Of a stretch of DNA of 64,000 nucleotides, positions 47,501-56,354 are shown in pieces (position 1 is the first letter of the stretch; each line of letters opens with the position of its first letter). Both the position numbers and the translations under genes were made by a program. The notes under the pieces are model-generated. The model made no database searches and had not been told where the DNA came from. It saw only the letters and a list, made by a program, of their open reading frames with translations. Source of the stretch: Herbaspirillum autotrophicum (GTDB lineage Bacteria; Pseudomonadota; Gammaproteobacteria; Burkholderiales; Burkholderiaceae_D); assembly GCF_001189915.1 (NCBI RefSeq), contig NZ_LFLS01000022.1:1-64000 (forward strand), read 5' to 3'.

Positions 47501-48891
47501 GCTTGCTGATCCAGTACGGACTGCACGCGGTCAAGCATGACCGGACCGGAAATCGGCTGGTAGCGGAACGGGCTGGTGGCGGCGATCTCGTTGTCGAGAT
47601 TGGCTGCACGTTGACGCTCGGCTTGTGCAACCCGCGTCAGCAATATGTCGCGTTGTGAGGTGGCATCGAACAATTGCTGCAGACCCTGGCGATACGCTGC
47701 CGCCGACGCATACGCCAGCACGCCTTGTCCCGGGATCGCCAGCAAGACTCGCCCCGCAGTACTGTCAGGCGGTTGATCCGGGCTTTGGGTCACGACCAGA
47801 ATGCCGGAAAGCGGAATGGATCCGGCGCCGTCTTGCAATGAGACGGAGAATGCCCCAGGCGGATGTTCTGCAAGGCGGTTTTCTGCGATATCGGTCAGCC
47901 ACTGCTGGTCAGCGGCGGTCAGGGTGCCATCGCTGATGCGCAGCCGGGCTTCGGTCAGACGCTGTTCACCCCATTCGCGCGCCAGCCGGGTGCGCGGCGT
48001 CTGTTCGCCATCGAGGGTCGGATCCGGGCTGTTCCAGAACTGTCGCAAGTGCTGCCGGAATTGATGGTGACGGGCGCTGGCAGTGGTGGCGTCTTGCAGA
48101 ATTTTTTCAAACGTCAGCAGATTCCGGGCGCCTTTCATTTGCGCAATTTCATTGCCGGCATCGGCATTGTCCGGTTGCCGGAAAAAGCCGGTTCTGGTCT
48201 GGTCGTAGTTGGCCGGCGCTGTGTTTGCGGATGCCAGCAATGCTGCCGTCAATGTCTGCGAAAAAAGCACGGTGCGGGAAAAGACCGGATGCGGGGCGGA
48301 GGAAGGAACTTCATGTTCCGCGTACTGCGTGACATAAATATGGTCGGGATCGGGTGCCGGAGACAGCGTCGGCCAGGCACGCTGCAGCGCATTCTGAAAA
48401 GCCTGCAACAGAGCGGCTTGCGAGTGCGGCTGGCGTTGCAATACATACGCCACGTCCCGGCCCGAGGCCGCCAGGTGCTCCAGCCCGGATTGTTCCGCGG
48501 AGGGGGCCGGGAGACGATCTTTGTCGTGATTGAACACCGCGCCGATGATGTGTTGGATGGTGGTGGTTGAAATTTTCTGAATCGCGATGTTTGCTGCGTT
48601 CACCACATCCTTCGTACTGTCGTCGTCCTGTTCGTGATCCGCCCGGGAAGGTGCGGGTGCGACCGGATCGTTGACATCGCGCGGCATCCGCAACCGGGGG
48701 CTGCTGTAACAGGGATTGTCGTTCGCCGGTGCCGGTGCTGCGGGTGTCAGCGTAACGCGGGTTGGCGTGCCGGAATGCAACTGCAGTGCGCCGCCGCCGG
48801 ATGTGGCTGGCCGGGTCTGTATGCTGCCGGTGTCGCGGTTTTGGCAACGGCGATGATTGCAGGCACCGGCGGAGGTATCGATTTCGCGCAT
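44518..48891 (-). CDS. Giant toxin-like protein 2 with GT44-type glycosyltransferase domain
   Basis: 1,457 residues from ATG 48891 (GAGG six bases ahead; an upstream TTG is rejected). Disordered N-terminus without signal peptide. Shared trunk: SGILVVTQSP...VLLAIPGQGVL and the second module KIVMYTPDAPDGKRLREYEN, then DIAGIILPLRLSLPLSLLRAGY as hydrophobic segment and THYYWYTKN...YRDLFVWD near residue 1000. The C-terminal 285 residues match the glucosyltransferase fold of TcdA/TcdB: VWIGD with Trp1178, then Asp1279, Arg1282, Tyr1293, Asp1295 and Asp1297 (LYMDIDDK), the same spacing as TcdB D270-R273-Y284-D286-D288. It should transfer a sugar from a nucleotide donor to a protein target; donor and target unknown. 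Confidence 0.82.
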   Translation of the reverse strand: MREIDTSAGACNHRRCQNRDTGSIQTRPATSGGGALQLHSGTPTRVTLTPAAPAPANDNPCYSSPRLRMPRDVNDPVAPAPSRADHEQDDDSTKDVVNAANIAIQKISTTTIQHIIGAVFNHDKDRLPAPSAEQSGLEHLAASGRDVAYVLQRQPHSQAALLQAFQNALQRAWPTLSPAPDPDHIYVTQYAEHEVPSSAPHPVFSRTVLFSQTLTAALLASANTAPANYDQTRTGFFRQPDNADAGNEIAQMKGARNLLTFEKILQDATTASARHHQFRQHLRQFWNSPDPTLDGEQTPRTRLAREWGEQRLTEARLRISDGTLTAADQQWLTDIAENRLAEHPPGAFSVSLQDGAGSIPLSGILVVTQSPDQPPDSTAGRVLLAIPGQGVLAYASAAAYRQGLQQLFDATSQRDILLTRVAQAERQRAANLDNEIAATSPFRYQPISGPVMLDRVQSVLDQQARDITWTALSGTAGRSASSAALDQAADLSATSDIAGMLNLRQQLILEKFLQAASETDRAAWFDELKAYQAALQKTQTGGFPAMWQFLDTGFLQRYARDDIRARIRHDLQLDIDPDRVIVTTYSLSLPHTTRGDLPAPPQARKPEKIPSRMTLTELALANTRMLDLSWGNEFPVTDSDGKSLPQLTRNYLTQTIRAANIGQRYQEFLQSRLLDSPEGIAREQSYTQFLKAQMQLDVREAKISGDITSESAHWVLAALKGSPCYANNEVVRTRNVAIGGQQLNGILAFATPVPLVTAIGLFPVTMQAGVGSSKIVMYTPDAPDGKRLREYENRKQMMAGFINNPLMRDYLLQRIETGHQHEVGKLLADGVSACNFRQPPVPGNFLHSAYRNQVRHLLADADARTTTNSEAGRQAWWDKFDTALDIAGIILPLRLSLPLSLLRAGYAFYSSSDARRRGDDDAALIELVNGISQLGGAVSDSFGVSMHQAGKLYRAGIDKQPRNPAGGARISAVPPLPSPANPVPAGMTTVQIDGLTHYYWYTKNTMVRYRDLFVWDPSHPGLLKSAGYGAPDADNVWRKISPLKGGNDSLSPSAAAADISPLHQPEPASPAQPVIRKTMTAGGRGHFFSININGRERDVGFNLEKNAFHEINETGAAKDPGWYVLRNNEMRKRNPAHRVTNDERVVSLKALGIELALPLAIPGMMRASSIPRIIRSVWIGDRVIPEALVKNLGRNAFNATLGKKPYKTKLYLSNHHPLNFQKNLAALKEYAPLVDVITLEDSRFYRNFRSAEQGKYFAQYQTALNGNGGVAANNASAADIMRYQLLFRKGGLYMDIDDKLRPLGVLDIKTTPAGLALNGPVSNSTLGMDAEYNTSIFGTQKNNPTLRAISEESYRRFLENRDLYVLPRPRKSTHSEQQISDYMKRVSYVTGPDVFNKVVNERLPDMYQLREAIRLRADSSIEIPDAMKALIDEWLDSRLPLNDVNQIGNAHTWEEYR

Positions 48892-48943
48892 GGCAGACCT
48901 CAATCTGGTCGTAACGGAACCAGGTTGGTGTTATCGATCAGCG

Positions 48944-48997
48944 AATGGTTCAATATGCAGTGCCTTTCATTTACAACAGCGTTTTTCAAGAGTAACC
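48944..48997 (-). promoter_or_regulatory. Conserved upstream element of toxin-like gene 2
   Basis: GGTTA (48993-48997) and TATTGAACCATT (GAACCATT at 48944-48951) on the minus strand. The GAAC block ends 56 bases before the ATG. Block spacing is identical to that of copy 3. Confidence 0.6.
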
Positions 48998-49056
48998 GGC
49001 GGTTAATCCGCTGACGTTACTGTCTCCGATTGCGGTCAAGCGGGAACCGGCGATGG

Positions 49057-52000
49057 TCAGTTTTCTTTCCAGCTGTGTGCATTCCCCGGCAGGTTGATCC
49101 GGTTCAACACGAGACGTTCGCTCGCCCATTCTTCGATCTGACTTTGCAGCCGGTCCGGAATGTCGATACTGATGTTGTTGGACAGTTTGAGCGCCTCGCG
49201 AAGCTGTCGCATAGCGGGCAATTGCTCGCCGATGACATGATCAAACATGGCGGGACCTGTCACCTGCGAAATCCGCTGCATGTAATTCGACAATTCCGCG
49301 CTGGAATGCGTACTCTCGCGGGGTCTGGCGACCGTATACAGATCACTGTTTTGCAGATAGCGCCGGTAGCTTTCCTCTGAGATGGCATTCAGCGTCGGAT
49401 TGTTTTTTTGCGTGCCGAAGATGTTGGTGCCGTACTGCCCGTCCATGCCCAGCACGTCCATGGTTTGCGGCGTGTCCAGAACCAGGCCGTCGGGCGTGGT
49501 CGCAAGTTCGCTGTCGCCGGGTGCTTGCAGCAGTTTGTCGTCCAGATCCATATACAGACCGCCTTCATGAAACATCAGCCGATAGCGCAAGACGTCGGCA
49601 GCGGAGGCATTATTGGCGGCAATTCCGCCATTGCCGTTGAGTGCCGCCTGGTATTGTGAAAAATATCTTCCATCGTGTTCGGTCCGGAATTTTTGGTAAA
49701 ACGCACTCGATTCCAGTGTTTCGACCGCGACATGCGGCGCCTTGTCGCGCAGCAATTGCAGATTCCTGCGGTAGGCTACAGGGTTGTGGTTGGAGAGATA
49801 AAGGGTGGTCTGGTATTTTTTGCCAGGCGTTGCGCCGCCCGCGTTGTGCTGAAGATTGTCAGCGCGTTCCGGCGCTGCGATGACGGCGTTGCGTTCCAGA
49901 TTCGCCACCAGCGCCGGCCGCAGAGATCCGCTGCCGGTCCAGATGCCGCGGATGACGGTGGGAATCGGCGCGGTGTTGACGGGAGCCGTGACATCCAGCG
50001 GCAATTTCAGATTGATGCCAAGCAAGCGCAAGGTCGCGCTGCGTTCGGCGTCGCTCACCGGCCGCTCAGGATCGGTCAATCGCTGCAGCGTATTGTTCTT
50101 GATGACATAGTAGGAATCGGCATCGCCGGTCTGCAAGTCGTTCTGGATTTTGCGGAAGGCATTCTTTTCCAGATCGAATGTCAGGTCATATTCCCGACTG
50201 CCGATGTTTGCGGCGTAAAAGGTCCTGCCGTGCAATTGGTTTTTCTTGATCAGAACAGATGCATTGTCGGTCATCATGGTTGTCGGGGTGACCGCCGACG
50301 TCATGGACGCCGTTGCGGATGCGCCCGGCCGGGGCGGCACGCCGGGTTCGCGGGCAGAGCCGCCACCGCCGCTGAGCGGAGCAATTTTTTTCCAGACGTT
50401 ATTACTGTCAGCAATACCGTGACCGGCGGCCTTGAGTTGACCGGGATGCAGTTGATCCCAGGTGAACAGGTCGCGATAGCTGGCAATGTTGTTTTTGGTA
50501 TTCCAGTAGAAATAAGGCTGTCCCTGGATTTGCACGGCGCTCATGCCGGCCGGGGCAGCGGGAGATTTGGGGCCGGCGGCAGGTGGTACCGGGATACTGT
50601 TTGCCGTGCCTGCCGCAGGATGTTTCGCTGGCCGCGAGGGATACAGATGTTGATTCGTACTGACTACAAGGCGGCCGACGCCATCGGATAACACGTTCAG
50701 CGCCAGGCTGATGCCGTTGATAAACCCGGCCAGCGCTTCGTCGCTATCACCGCGTACGCGTGCCGCATTGGCGCTGTGCAGGGCATGACCGAGGCGTATC
50801 AGCGACAGCGGGACCGATAATTTGAGCGGCAACAGAATGCCGGCGATATCCAGCGCGTGACTGATCTTGTCCCATCTGGCCTGGCGGTCAGCCTCGTCAT
50901 TGTCAGTGGTGCGGGTCTCGGCATCGTCAATGATGTGCGCCACGCCAGTGCGGTAAGACACCTGCAGAAAGTTGCCGTCGACTGCTTCGCTTCTGACCCG
51001 GGGTGCGTCAACACCGGCTTGCAGCATGCGGTCAATTTCGTTTTGCCGGCTGCGTTCAATGCGTTCGCGCAGATATTCACGCATCTCGGACCGGTTGATG
51101 AAGTCATCGACCATTTGCGTACGGTTTGCATACTCGCGCAGATTCTTGCCGTCGGGAGCGTCGGGGGTATACAAAACAATTTTCGGTGTACCAACACGGG
51201 AATTGATTTCGACGCGCGTCATGCCGCTGCTGAGAGTGACCGGCGGCGGCGTCCCGAACAGCAAGATGCCGTTGAGCGTGCTGCGGTCGATTTGCAGATG
51301 CTGGGCATAAACAGAACGCTGGTTGATTTGCAGCGGCGTGGTTGTCATTGTTGATCGTACCCATTGTGCGGCATCGGCTGTGATGTCGCCGCGAATCCGG
51401 GCCTCACGCACATCGAGTTGCAGCCGGGCGCGGGAAAAGTCGACATAGGCTTTTTCGCGCGCCTTGCCCTCGGGCGAATCAAGCAGACGGGATTGCAGGA
51501 ATTCCTTATAGCGCTGGCCGATATTGGCGGCGCGGATGATGCGTGTGAGATAGGCTTGCGTCAGTTGTGGCAACGCCGTTCCGCCACGGGTCTTGACCGG
51601 CAGTTCATTGCCCCAGTTTTGATCGAGCATGCGGGTATTGGCCAGCGCCAGTTCAGTCAGTGTTGAGTGGGTTGGCACTTTTTCCGTTTGTCTGGCGCGC
51701 GGCGGCGCCGGCAAATCACCGCGCGAGGTATAGGCCATCAATAATTCGTGGGTAGTGACGATAACCTGATCGGGGTCGACTTCCAGTTTGAGATCGTTGC
51801 GGATCTGTTCGCGCAGGTGGTCGCGTGCATAACGGGTCAAAAATCCGGGATCGAGATACTGATGCATGCCGGGAAAGCCGCTGCCCTGAATTTTCAGCGC
51901 GGCATTGCGATAGTGTGTGAGTTCTTTGAACCACGCTTCTTTGTCACTGGCGCTGGCCGGCGCCAGGAATTGTTGCAGCAACAATTGTTCGCGTTGGTGC

Positions 52001-53442
52001 CGCATACCACTCAGATCGAAGGTTGCCGCCAGCGTATCGGTCGGCGTTGTTGTCCTGGTGGCGGCAAGCACGTTCGTGATGTCTTGTATTTTTTGATTCA
52101 GCAAGGATTGCATCAGTCTGGTCCACTCCGGTCCGGAAATTTCCTCATAGCGAAACGGGCTGACTGCGGCATCAAGCGCATTGTCGATGTTGGCAGCGCG
52201 TTCACGTCGGTCGCGGGCTACGTGCATAAGCAAGAGGTCGCGCTGGGCGGTGGTGTCGAACAGTTGTTGCAGGGCTTCCGTGTACGCGGCTGACGATTCG
52301 AATTTCATCAGGCCCTGGCCGGGAATGACCAGCAACACCGGGCCGGAAGTGGTGTCCGGTGTTTCACTGGGCCTTTGCGTCAGCACCAGAACGCCGGCGA
52401 AGGGAATGTGGTCGGTACCGTCCTGCAGTGACAGTGAGAAACTGCCGGGCTGCATGGTGGCGCGTACCGGATCGGTCAGATAGGTCAGCCATTGTTCGTC
52501 GGCGCTGCCCAGCGTGCCATCCCCGATGCGTAATTGCGCTTCTGCCAGACGTTGCTGCCCATAGAAGCCGGATAGCCGGATGGCAGGTGTTTGTCCGTGG
52601 AGCGCGGCGTTTGCGGTGTTCCAGAAGTCTCGCAATGCTTGCCGGTAATTGCGGTGGTGTGCGTCCGGATCAGCTTGTTCTCGCAGGATTTTTTCGAACG
52701 CAAGCAAGTGTTGCGAACCCTTCATGCCGGCAATTTCATTGCTGCCCCTGACGTCGTTGGCGCTGCGAAAAAATCTGGTTCTGCTTTGGTTGTAGGTGGT
52801 GTCGGCGGGATAGTCGATGCTGGCTTGAGACAGGGCTTGTGACAATGTCTGCGACAGCGAGGTGGTGACGATATTGTCTTGCTCGACGTATTGCGTGATG
52901 TAGATCTGATCGGGATTGAATGGGCGAGGTACCGCCGGGAATGCCTGTTCCAGCCGGGCCCGGAATGCCGCCGCCGCAACCGTTTGAGGATCGGGCTGAA
53001 GGCGTAGCAGACGCGTGATCTCAGCGTCGGATCTGGCCAGCCGTTCCGGTGGCGGCAACAGCCGCCAGTCCGCCAGGGAGGTAGTGCCGGTGCCGCTGGT
53101 GGCCGTGACCCGGGGGCCGATAATATGGCGGATGACCGCGCCGGAGATATTGCCGACGGCGGCGAGCCCGGCGCTCAGCGAATCTTTTTTATCGTCCTCA
53201 GCGCCGCTGAATTCACCGGCGTTGCGTGGCAAACGGATTTTCGGCTGGGGATAACACGCCGCCTCCCCGGTTTGCACGCTTGCTAGCGGTGACAAGCTGA
53301 CGCAGCTTGCGACGTCAGACGGTGCTTGTGAAGGTTGCGGAACGTGCGTGCCTGACAGGCTGACGCAGCGCGCTTCGCCGATGTTCGTTTGCTTGAAATG
53401 ATGCTGTAGTTGACCGCCGGCGGTCCCGTCTATTTGACTCAT
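49057..53442 (-). CDS. Giant toxin-like protein 3 with GT44-type glycosyltransferase domain
   Basis: 1,461 residues from ATG 53442, chosen from the family-wide GCCATG context; an ATG nine bases upstream is alternative. Architecture as in protein 2: a polar low-complexity N-terminus, trunk with YNQSRTRFFRSANDVRG, module repeats (GVLVLTQRP...VLLVIPGQGLMKF and KIVLYTPDAPDGKNLREYAN), DIAGILLPLKLSVPLSLIRLGH, and the YFYWNTKNNIASYRDLFTWD block. The catalytic domain has IWTGS, then Asp1283, Arg1286, Tyr1297, Asp1299 and Asp1301 (LYMDLDDK), again the TcdB spacing. NNPTLNAISEESYRRYL and VTGPAMFDHVIGEQLPAMRQ are shared with copies 2 and 4. No adjacent immunity or secretion gene is seen. Confidence 0.82.
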   Translation of the reverse strand: MSQIDGTAGGQLQHHFKQTNIGEARCVSLSGTHVPQPSQAPSDVASCVSLSPLASVQTGEAACYPQPKIRLPRNAGEFSGAEDDKKDSLSAGLAAVGNISGAVIRHIIGPRVTATSGTGTTSLADWRLLPPPERLARSDAEITRLLRLQPDPQTVAAAAFRARLEQAFPAVPRPFNPDQIYITQYVEQDNIVTTSLSQTLSQALSQASIDYPADTTYNQSRTRFFRSANDVRGSNEIAGMKGSQHLLAFEKILREQADPDAHHRNYRQALRDFWNTANAALHGQTPAIRLSGFYGQQRLAEAQLRIGDGTLGSADEQWLTYLTDPVRATMQPGSFSLSLQDGTDHIPFAGVLVLTQRPSETPDTTSGPVLLVIPGQGLMKFESSAAYTEALQQLFDTTAQRDLLLMHVARDRRERAANIDNALDAAVSPFRYEEISGPEWTRLMQSLLNQKIQDITNVLAATRTTTPTDTLAATFDLSGMRHQREQLLLQQFLAPASASDKEAWFKELTHYRNAALKIQGSGFPGMHQYLDPGFLTRYARDHLREQIRNDLKLEVDPDQVIVTTHELLMAYTSRGDLPAPPRARQTEKVPTHSTLTELALANTRMLDQNWGNELPVKTRGGTALPQLTQAYLTRIIRAANIGQRYKEFLQSRLLDSPEGKAREKAYVDFSRARLQLDVREARIRGDITADAAQWVRSTMTTTPLQINQRSVYAQHLQIDRSTLNGILLFGTPPPVTLSSGMTRVEINSRVGTPKIVLYTPDAPDGKNLREYANRTQMVDDFINRSEMREYLRERIERSRQNEIDRMLQAGVDAPRVRSEAVDGNFLQVSYRTGVAHIIDDAETRTTDNDEADRQARWDKISHALDIAGILLPLKLSVPLSLIRLGHALHSANAARVRGDSDEALAGFINGISLALNVLSDGVGRLVVSTNQHLYPSRPAKHPAAGTANSIPVPPAAGPKSPAAPAGMSAVQIQGQPYFYWNTKNNIASYRDLFTWDQLHPGQLKAAGHGIADSNNVWKKIAPLSGGGGSAREPGVPPRPGASATASMTSAVTPTTMMTDNASVLIKKNQLHGRTFYAANIGSREYDLTFDLEKNAFRKIQNDLQTGDADSYYVIKNNTLQRLTDPERPVSDAERSATLRLLGINLKLPLDVTAPVNTAPIPTVIRGIWTGSGSLRPALVANLERNAVIAAPERADNLQHNAGGATPGKKYQTTLYLSNHNPVAYRRNLQLLRDKAPHVAVETLESSAFYQKFRTEHDGRYFSQYQAALNGNGGIAANNASAADVLRYRLMFHEGGLYMDLDDKLLQAPGDSELATTPDGLVLDTPQTMDVLGMDGQYGTNIFGTQKNNPTLNAISEESYRRYLQNSDLYTVARPRESTHSSAELSNYMQRISQVTGPAMFDHVIGEQLPAMRQLREALKLSNNISIDIPDRLQSQIEEWASERLVLNRINLPGNAHSWKEN

Positions 53443-53494
53443 GGCAAACATCACTCCGGTAATGGCAGAATGACGTTGATGCCGTGAACAGCGC

Positions 53495-53548
53495 AATGGT
53501 TCAATACAAACGGCGTCGAATTCGCATCACTGTTGTTGAATATTAACC
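53495..53548 (-). promoter_or_regulatory. Conserved upstream element of toxin-like gene 3
   Basis: GGTTA (53544-53548) and TATTGAACCATT (GAACCATT at 53495-53502) on the minus strand. The GAAC block ends 56 bases before the ATG. Confidence 0.6.
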
Positions 53549-53770
53549 ATCAGTCAAGTAGATCGTTTTACAAATCTGGTGGTGGTTAAGTGGCGCTCGT
53601 TTTTTTGCCCGTGTTCACCGGAGAAGCCCCGATGGGATTGCCGGAAGTCGATCTGATTGCCTGAGGCAGCGGATGCATGTCGGTTAAGCGTGCGCTAACA
53701 AGATGTGCAAAAAATCTGCGCCGCCCGGCCGATATTTTTCCTGGCCGGATAGCGCAACAGAACACCGGCA

Positions 53771-55570
53771 TCAATCCCAATGCGGTTGTTTTTCTTTTTC
53801 CATGGCGTCGTTATCGTGCGCGAACATGGCTTCCAGTTCCTCGCGCGCCTGAGTCGCCATCGATACCATTTGCGCCTGATCCTTGTAATGCGGATAGAGC
53901 GCGTTGAGGGTCTTGATGTTGTGCGCCCGGAATTTCATCGCGGCCTGACGCGCGGCGTAAGCGCCGAAGTCCAGTTGACGCAACACTTGCTGCCCCATTT
54001 GCAGCGCGCTTTCGAAAGTTTCCCGTTCGAGAATGGTGACGCCGCGGTCCATCAGGTCATACAAGTGGGTAATGTTGCGCGCACGGGCCGCGATGGTGAG
54101 GTCGGGAAAGGCATGTCTGACCGCATCCACCAGACGCAGGGACTCGTCGACATCATCAATTGCAATCACCAGCAAACGCGCTTCGGCAGCACCGGCAGTG
54201 CGCAACAGATCGATGCGGGTGGCGTCGCCGTAAAATACCTTGAAGCCGAATTTGCGCAGCAATTCGATTTGCTCAGGATCGTGATCGAGCACGGTCATGC
54301 CGATGCCATTGGCGTGCAGCAGCCGGCCAATGATCTGACCGAAGCGGCCGAAGCCGGCAATGATGACCGGATGATCCTGCGGTGTCATGGCATCGTCCGG
54401 CGGCTGACTGGCGGCATCCAGACGCGGCGCCAGAACGCGGTCGTAGAGCAGCAACAGCAAGGGTGTGATCACCATCGATAAGGCCACTACCACCACCAGA
54501 ATCGACGAGATGCGCGGCGACAGCACATTCGCACTGGCAGCGGCGCCGAAGACCACGAACGCGAACTCACCGCCCTGCGATAACAGAAAGGCGAAGAACA
54601 ATTGCTGTTTGGGCGGCAGACCGAAGCACTTGGCCAGCGCGTACATGACGCCGATCTTGATCAGCAGGAAGCCGCTGACCAGTCCAATGATCAGCCACGG
54701 TTGCGCCAGAAAGATGCCGAAGTCGACCGACATGCCGACGGCGATGAAGAATAGCCCGAGCAATAATCCCTTGAACGGTTCGATATCGCTTTCGAGTGCA
54801 TGGCGATATTCCGAATCGGCCAGCAGCACCCCGGCCAGAAAGGTGCCGAGCGCCATCGACATGCCCACCCATTGCATCAGCAAACAAGTGGCGATGACCA
54901 GCAACAGGGAAAAGGCGGTGAAGATTTCCCGCATGTTGGTCTTGGCGATGATGCGCAACACCGGACGAATCAGATAGCGGCCGCCGAAAATCAGCAGCGC
55001 CACCACGGCCACCACTTTGCCCGCATGCAACCAACCCTGGCCGCTGCCTTGAACTGCCGCCACACCGAGCAAGGGGACTGCGGCCATCATCGGAATCGCG
55101 GCGATGTCTTGAAACAGCAAGATCGAAAAACCGGCAGCGCCGGCCGGCGTCGCATTCAGTTTGCGTTCGCCGAGTGTGGCCAATGCAATCGCAGTAGAAG
55201 ACAGTGACAGGCCGAGCGCGGAGATGAGCGCGACTTTCCAGTCGATGCCGCAGGCCACGGCGGCGGCCAGCAACGCAATGCTGACCGCCGCCACCTGCGC
55301 GCTGCCCCAGCCGAAAATGCGCCGCCGCAGTGACCACAAGCGTTTCGGTTCCAGTTCCAGGCCGATCAGAAACAGCAGCAACACCACGCCGAATTCGGAG
55401 AAGTGAAGAATGTGCTCTACTTCGGTAATCAGTTCCAGGCCCCACGGACCGATCACGATACCGGCCAGCAGATAGCCGAGCACGGCGCCGAGCCCGAGGC
55501 GTTTTGCCAGCGGCACGGCGGCGACCGCCGCCAGCAGGTAGATCAGGAGATTCAGCAGTTGGTGGTCCAT
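53771..55570 (-). CDS. KefB/KefC-type cation:proton antiporter (CPA2)
   Basis: 599 residues. About twelve membrane spans cover residues 1-390, with LGYLLAGIVIGPWGL, FGVVLLLFLIGLELEP and LSLSSTAIAL...LFQDIAAIPMM, hallmark segments of CPA2 exchangers. The cytoplasmic RCK/TrkA-N domain starts PVIIAGFGRFGQIIGRLL (GxGxxG) and continues VLDHDPEQIELLRKFG and VFYGDATRIDLL. It probably exchanges K+ for H+ under control of glutathione adducts or NAD(H). The next gene on the same strand encodes a KefF-like quinone reductase, the usual ancillary subunit. Confidence 0.93.
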   Translation of the reverse strand: MDHQLLNLLIYLLAAVAAVPLAKRLGLGAVLGYLLAGIVIGPWGLELITEVEHILHFSEFGVVLLLFLIGLELEPKRLWSLRRRIFGWGSAQVAAVSIALLAAAVACGIDWKVALISALGLSLSSTAIALATLGERKLNATPAGAAGFSILLFQDIAAIPMMAAVPLLGVAAVQGSGQGWLHAGKVVAVVALLIFGGRYLIRPVLRIIAKTNMREIFTAFSLLLVIATCLLMQWVGMSMALGTFLAGVLLADSEYRHALESDIEPFKGLLLGLFFIAVGMSVDFGIFLAQPWLIIGLVSGFLLIKIGVMYALAKCFGLPPKQQLFFAFLLSQGGEFAFVVFGAAASANVLSPRISSILVVVVALSMVITPLLLLLYDRVLAPRLDAASQPPDDAMTPQDHPVIIAGFGRFGQIIGRLLHANGIGMTVLDHDPEQIELLRKFGFKVFYGDATRIDLLRTAGAAEARLLVIAIDDVDESLRLVDAVRHAFPDLTIAARARNITHLYDLMDRGVTILERETFESALQMGQQVLRQLDFGAYAARQAAMKFRAHNIKTLNALYPHYKDQAQMVSMATQAREELEAMFAHDNDAMEKEKQPHWD

Positions 55571-55588
55571 GGTGGCGGCTTTGGCGGG

Positions 55589-56155
55589 TTAGCGTGACAG
55601 GATGGCGGGCGCCAACGGTGAGTGCGGATAGGCTTGCAGCATGGCACGGTAGTGCGCAACGTGCTGTTTCAGTTCATCATCGCTGACATGATGGGCGCCA
55701 TGCAGCAACAAGGGCGGCAGCCAGCGCATGCCGCACAGGCGCGCGGTTTGTTCATAGGGCGGCAGGAAATCGGCAAACGGATGACCGTGGTGGCCCTGTT
55801 CCTGATAAGCATCGGCGCCGCCGCCGGTAGTGGCGACCAGCAAGAAGTCTTTGCCTTGCAGGGCATTACCGCCGGGACCGAAGGCCCAGCCGCGCTGCAA
55901 AACCATATCGATCCATTCCTTTTGCAGCGAGGGCATACTGTACCAATGGATGGGGTGCTGCAGGATCACCAGGTCGGCCTGTTGTAATTGTGTCTGTTCG
56001 TAAGCGATATCAATATGAAAATCGGGATACATTTCGTACAGGTCATGAATCCGTACCTGAGGCAGATCAGCGACTGCCGCGATCAGGCGCCGGTTGGCAC
56101 GGGAGCGGTTTGCAGCCGGATGGGCATAGAGAATGAGAATGCAGGGGGAGGTCAT
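55589..56155 (-). CDS. KefF/KefG-like NAD(P)H oxidoreductase
   Basis: 188 residues from ATG 56155; the longer in-frame start would add a non-conserved leader. CILILYAHPAANRSRANRRLI is the flavin-binding start of flavodoxin-fold quinone reductases. LVILQHPIHWYSMPSLQKEWIDMVLQRGWAFG is the second conserved block, and VATTGGGADAY the FMN loop. In KefF/KefG such proteins bind and activate the antiporter, which here lies 18 bases downstream on the same strand. Confidence 0.9.
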   Translation of the reverse strand: MTSPCILILYAHPAANRSRANRRLIAAVADLPQVRIHDLYEMYPDFHIDIAYEQTQLQQADLVILQHPIHWYSMPSLQKEWIDMVLQRGWAFGPGGNALQGKDFLLVATTGGGADAYQEQGHHGHPFADFLPPYEQTARLCGMRWLPPLLLHGAHHVSDDELKQHVAHYRAMLQAYPHSPLAPAILSR

Positions 56156-56354
56156 GTCTCGCGTCAATCCTGGCTGAAAATAAAATATTGTGGAACATAA
56201 GGTCGAATGTCGCAGTCTGCCTTTGCAACAGGGGCGTGTCAAAAGCAATTCACACGTTTATACTCGGCAACACAGAGTTGCAAGGCAGTCATCAGACTGC
56301 TGCATTTGACAGCCGTAGCCGATCAATAGATACATCCACTACCAATTGACGCCA

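Noticed and set aside
40372-48570. Several 230-310-residue plus-strand frames inside the toxin-like genes
   Set aside because: All are antisense to continuous minus-strand coding sequence with conserved blocks; they were also considered as possible immunity genes but show no coherent protein features.
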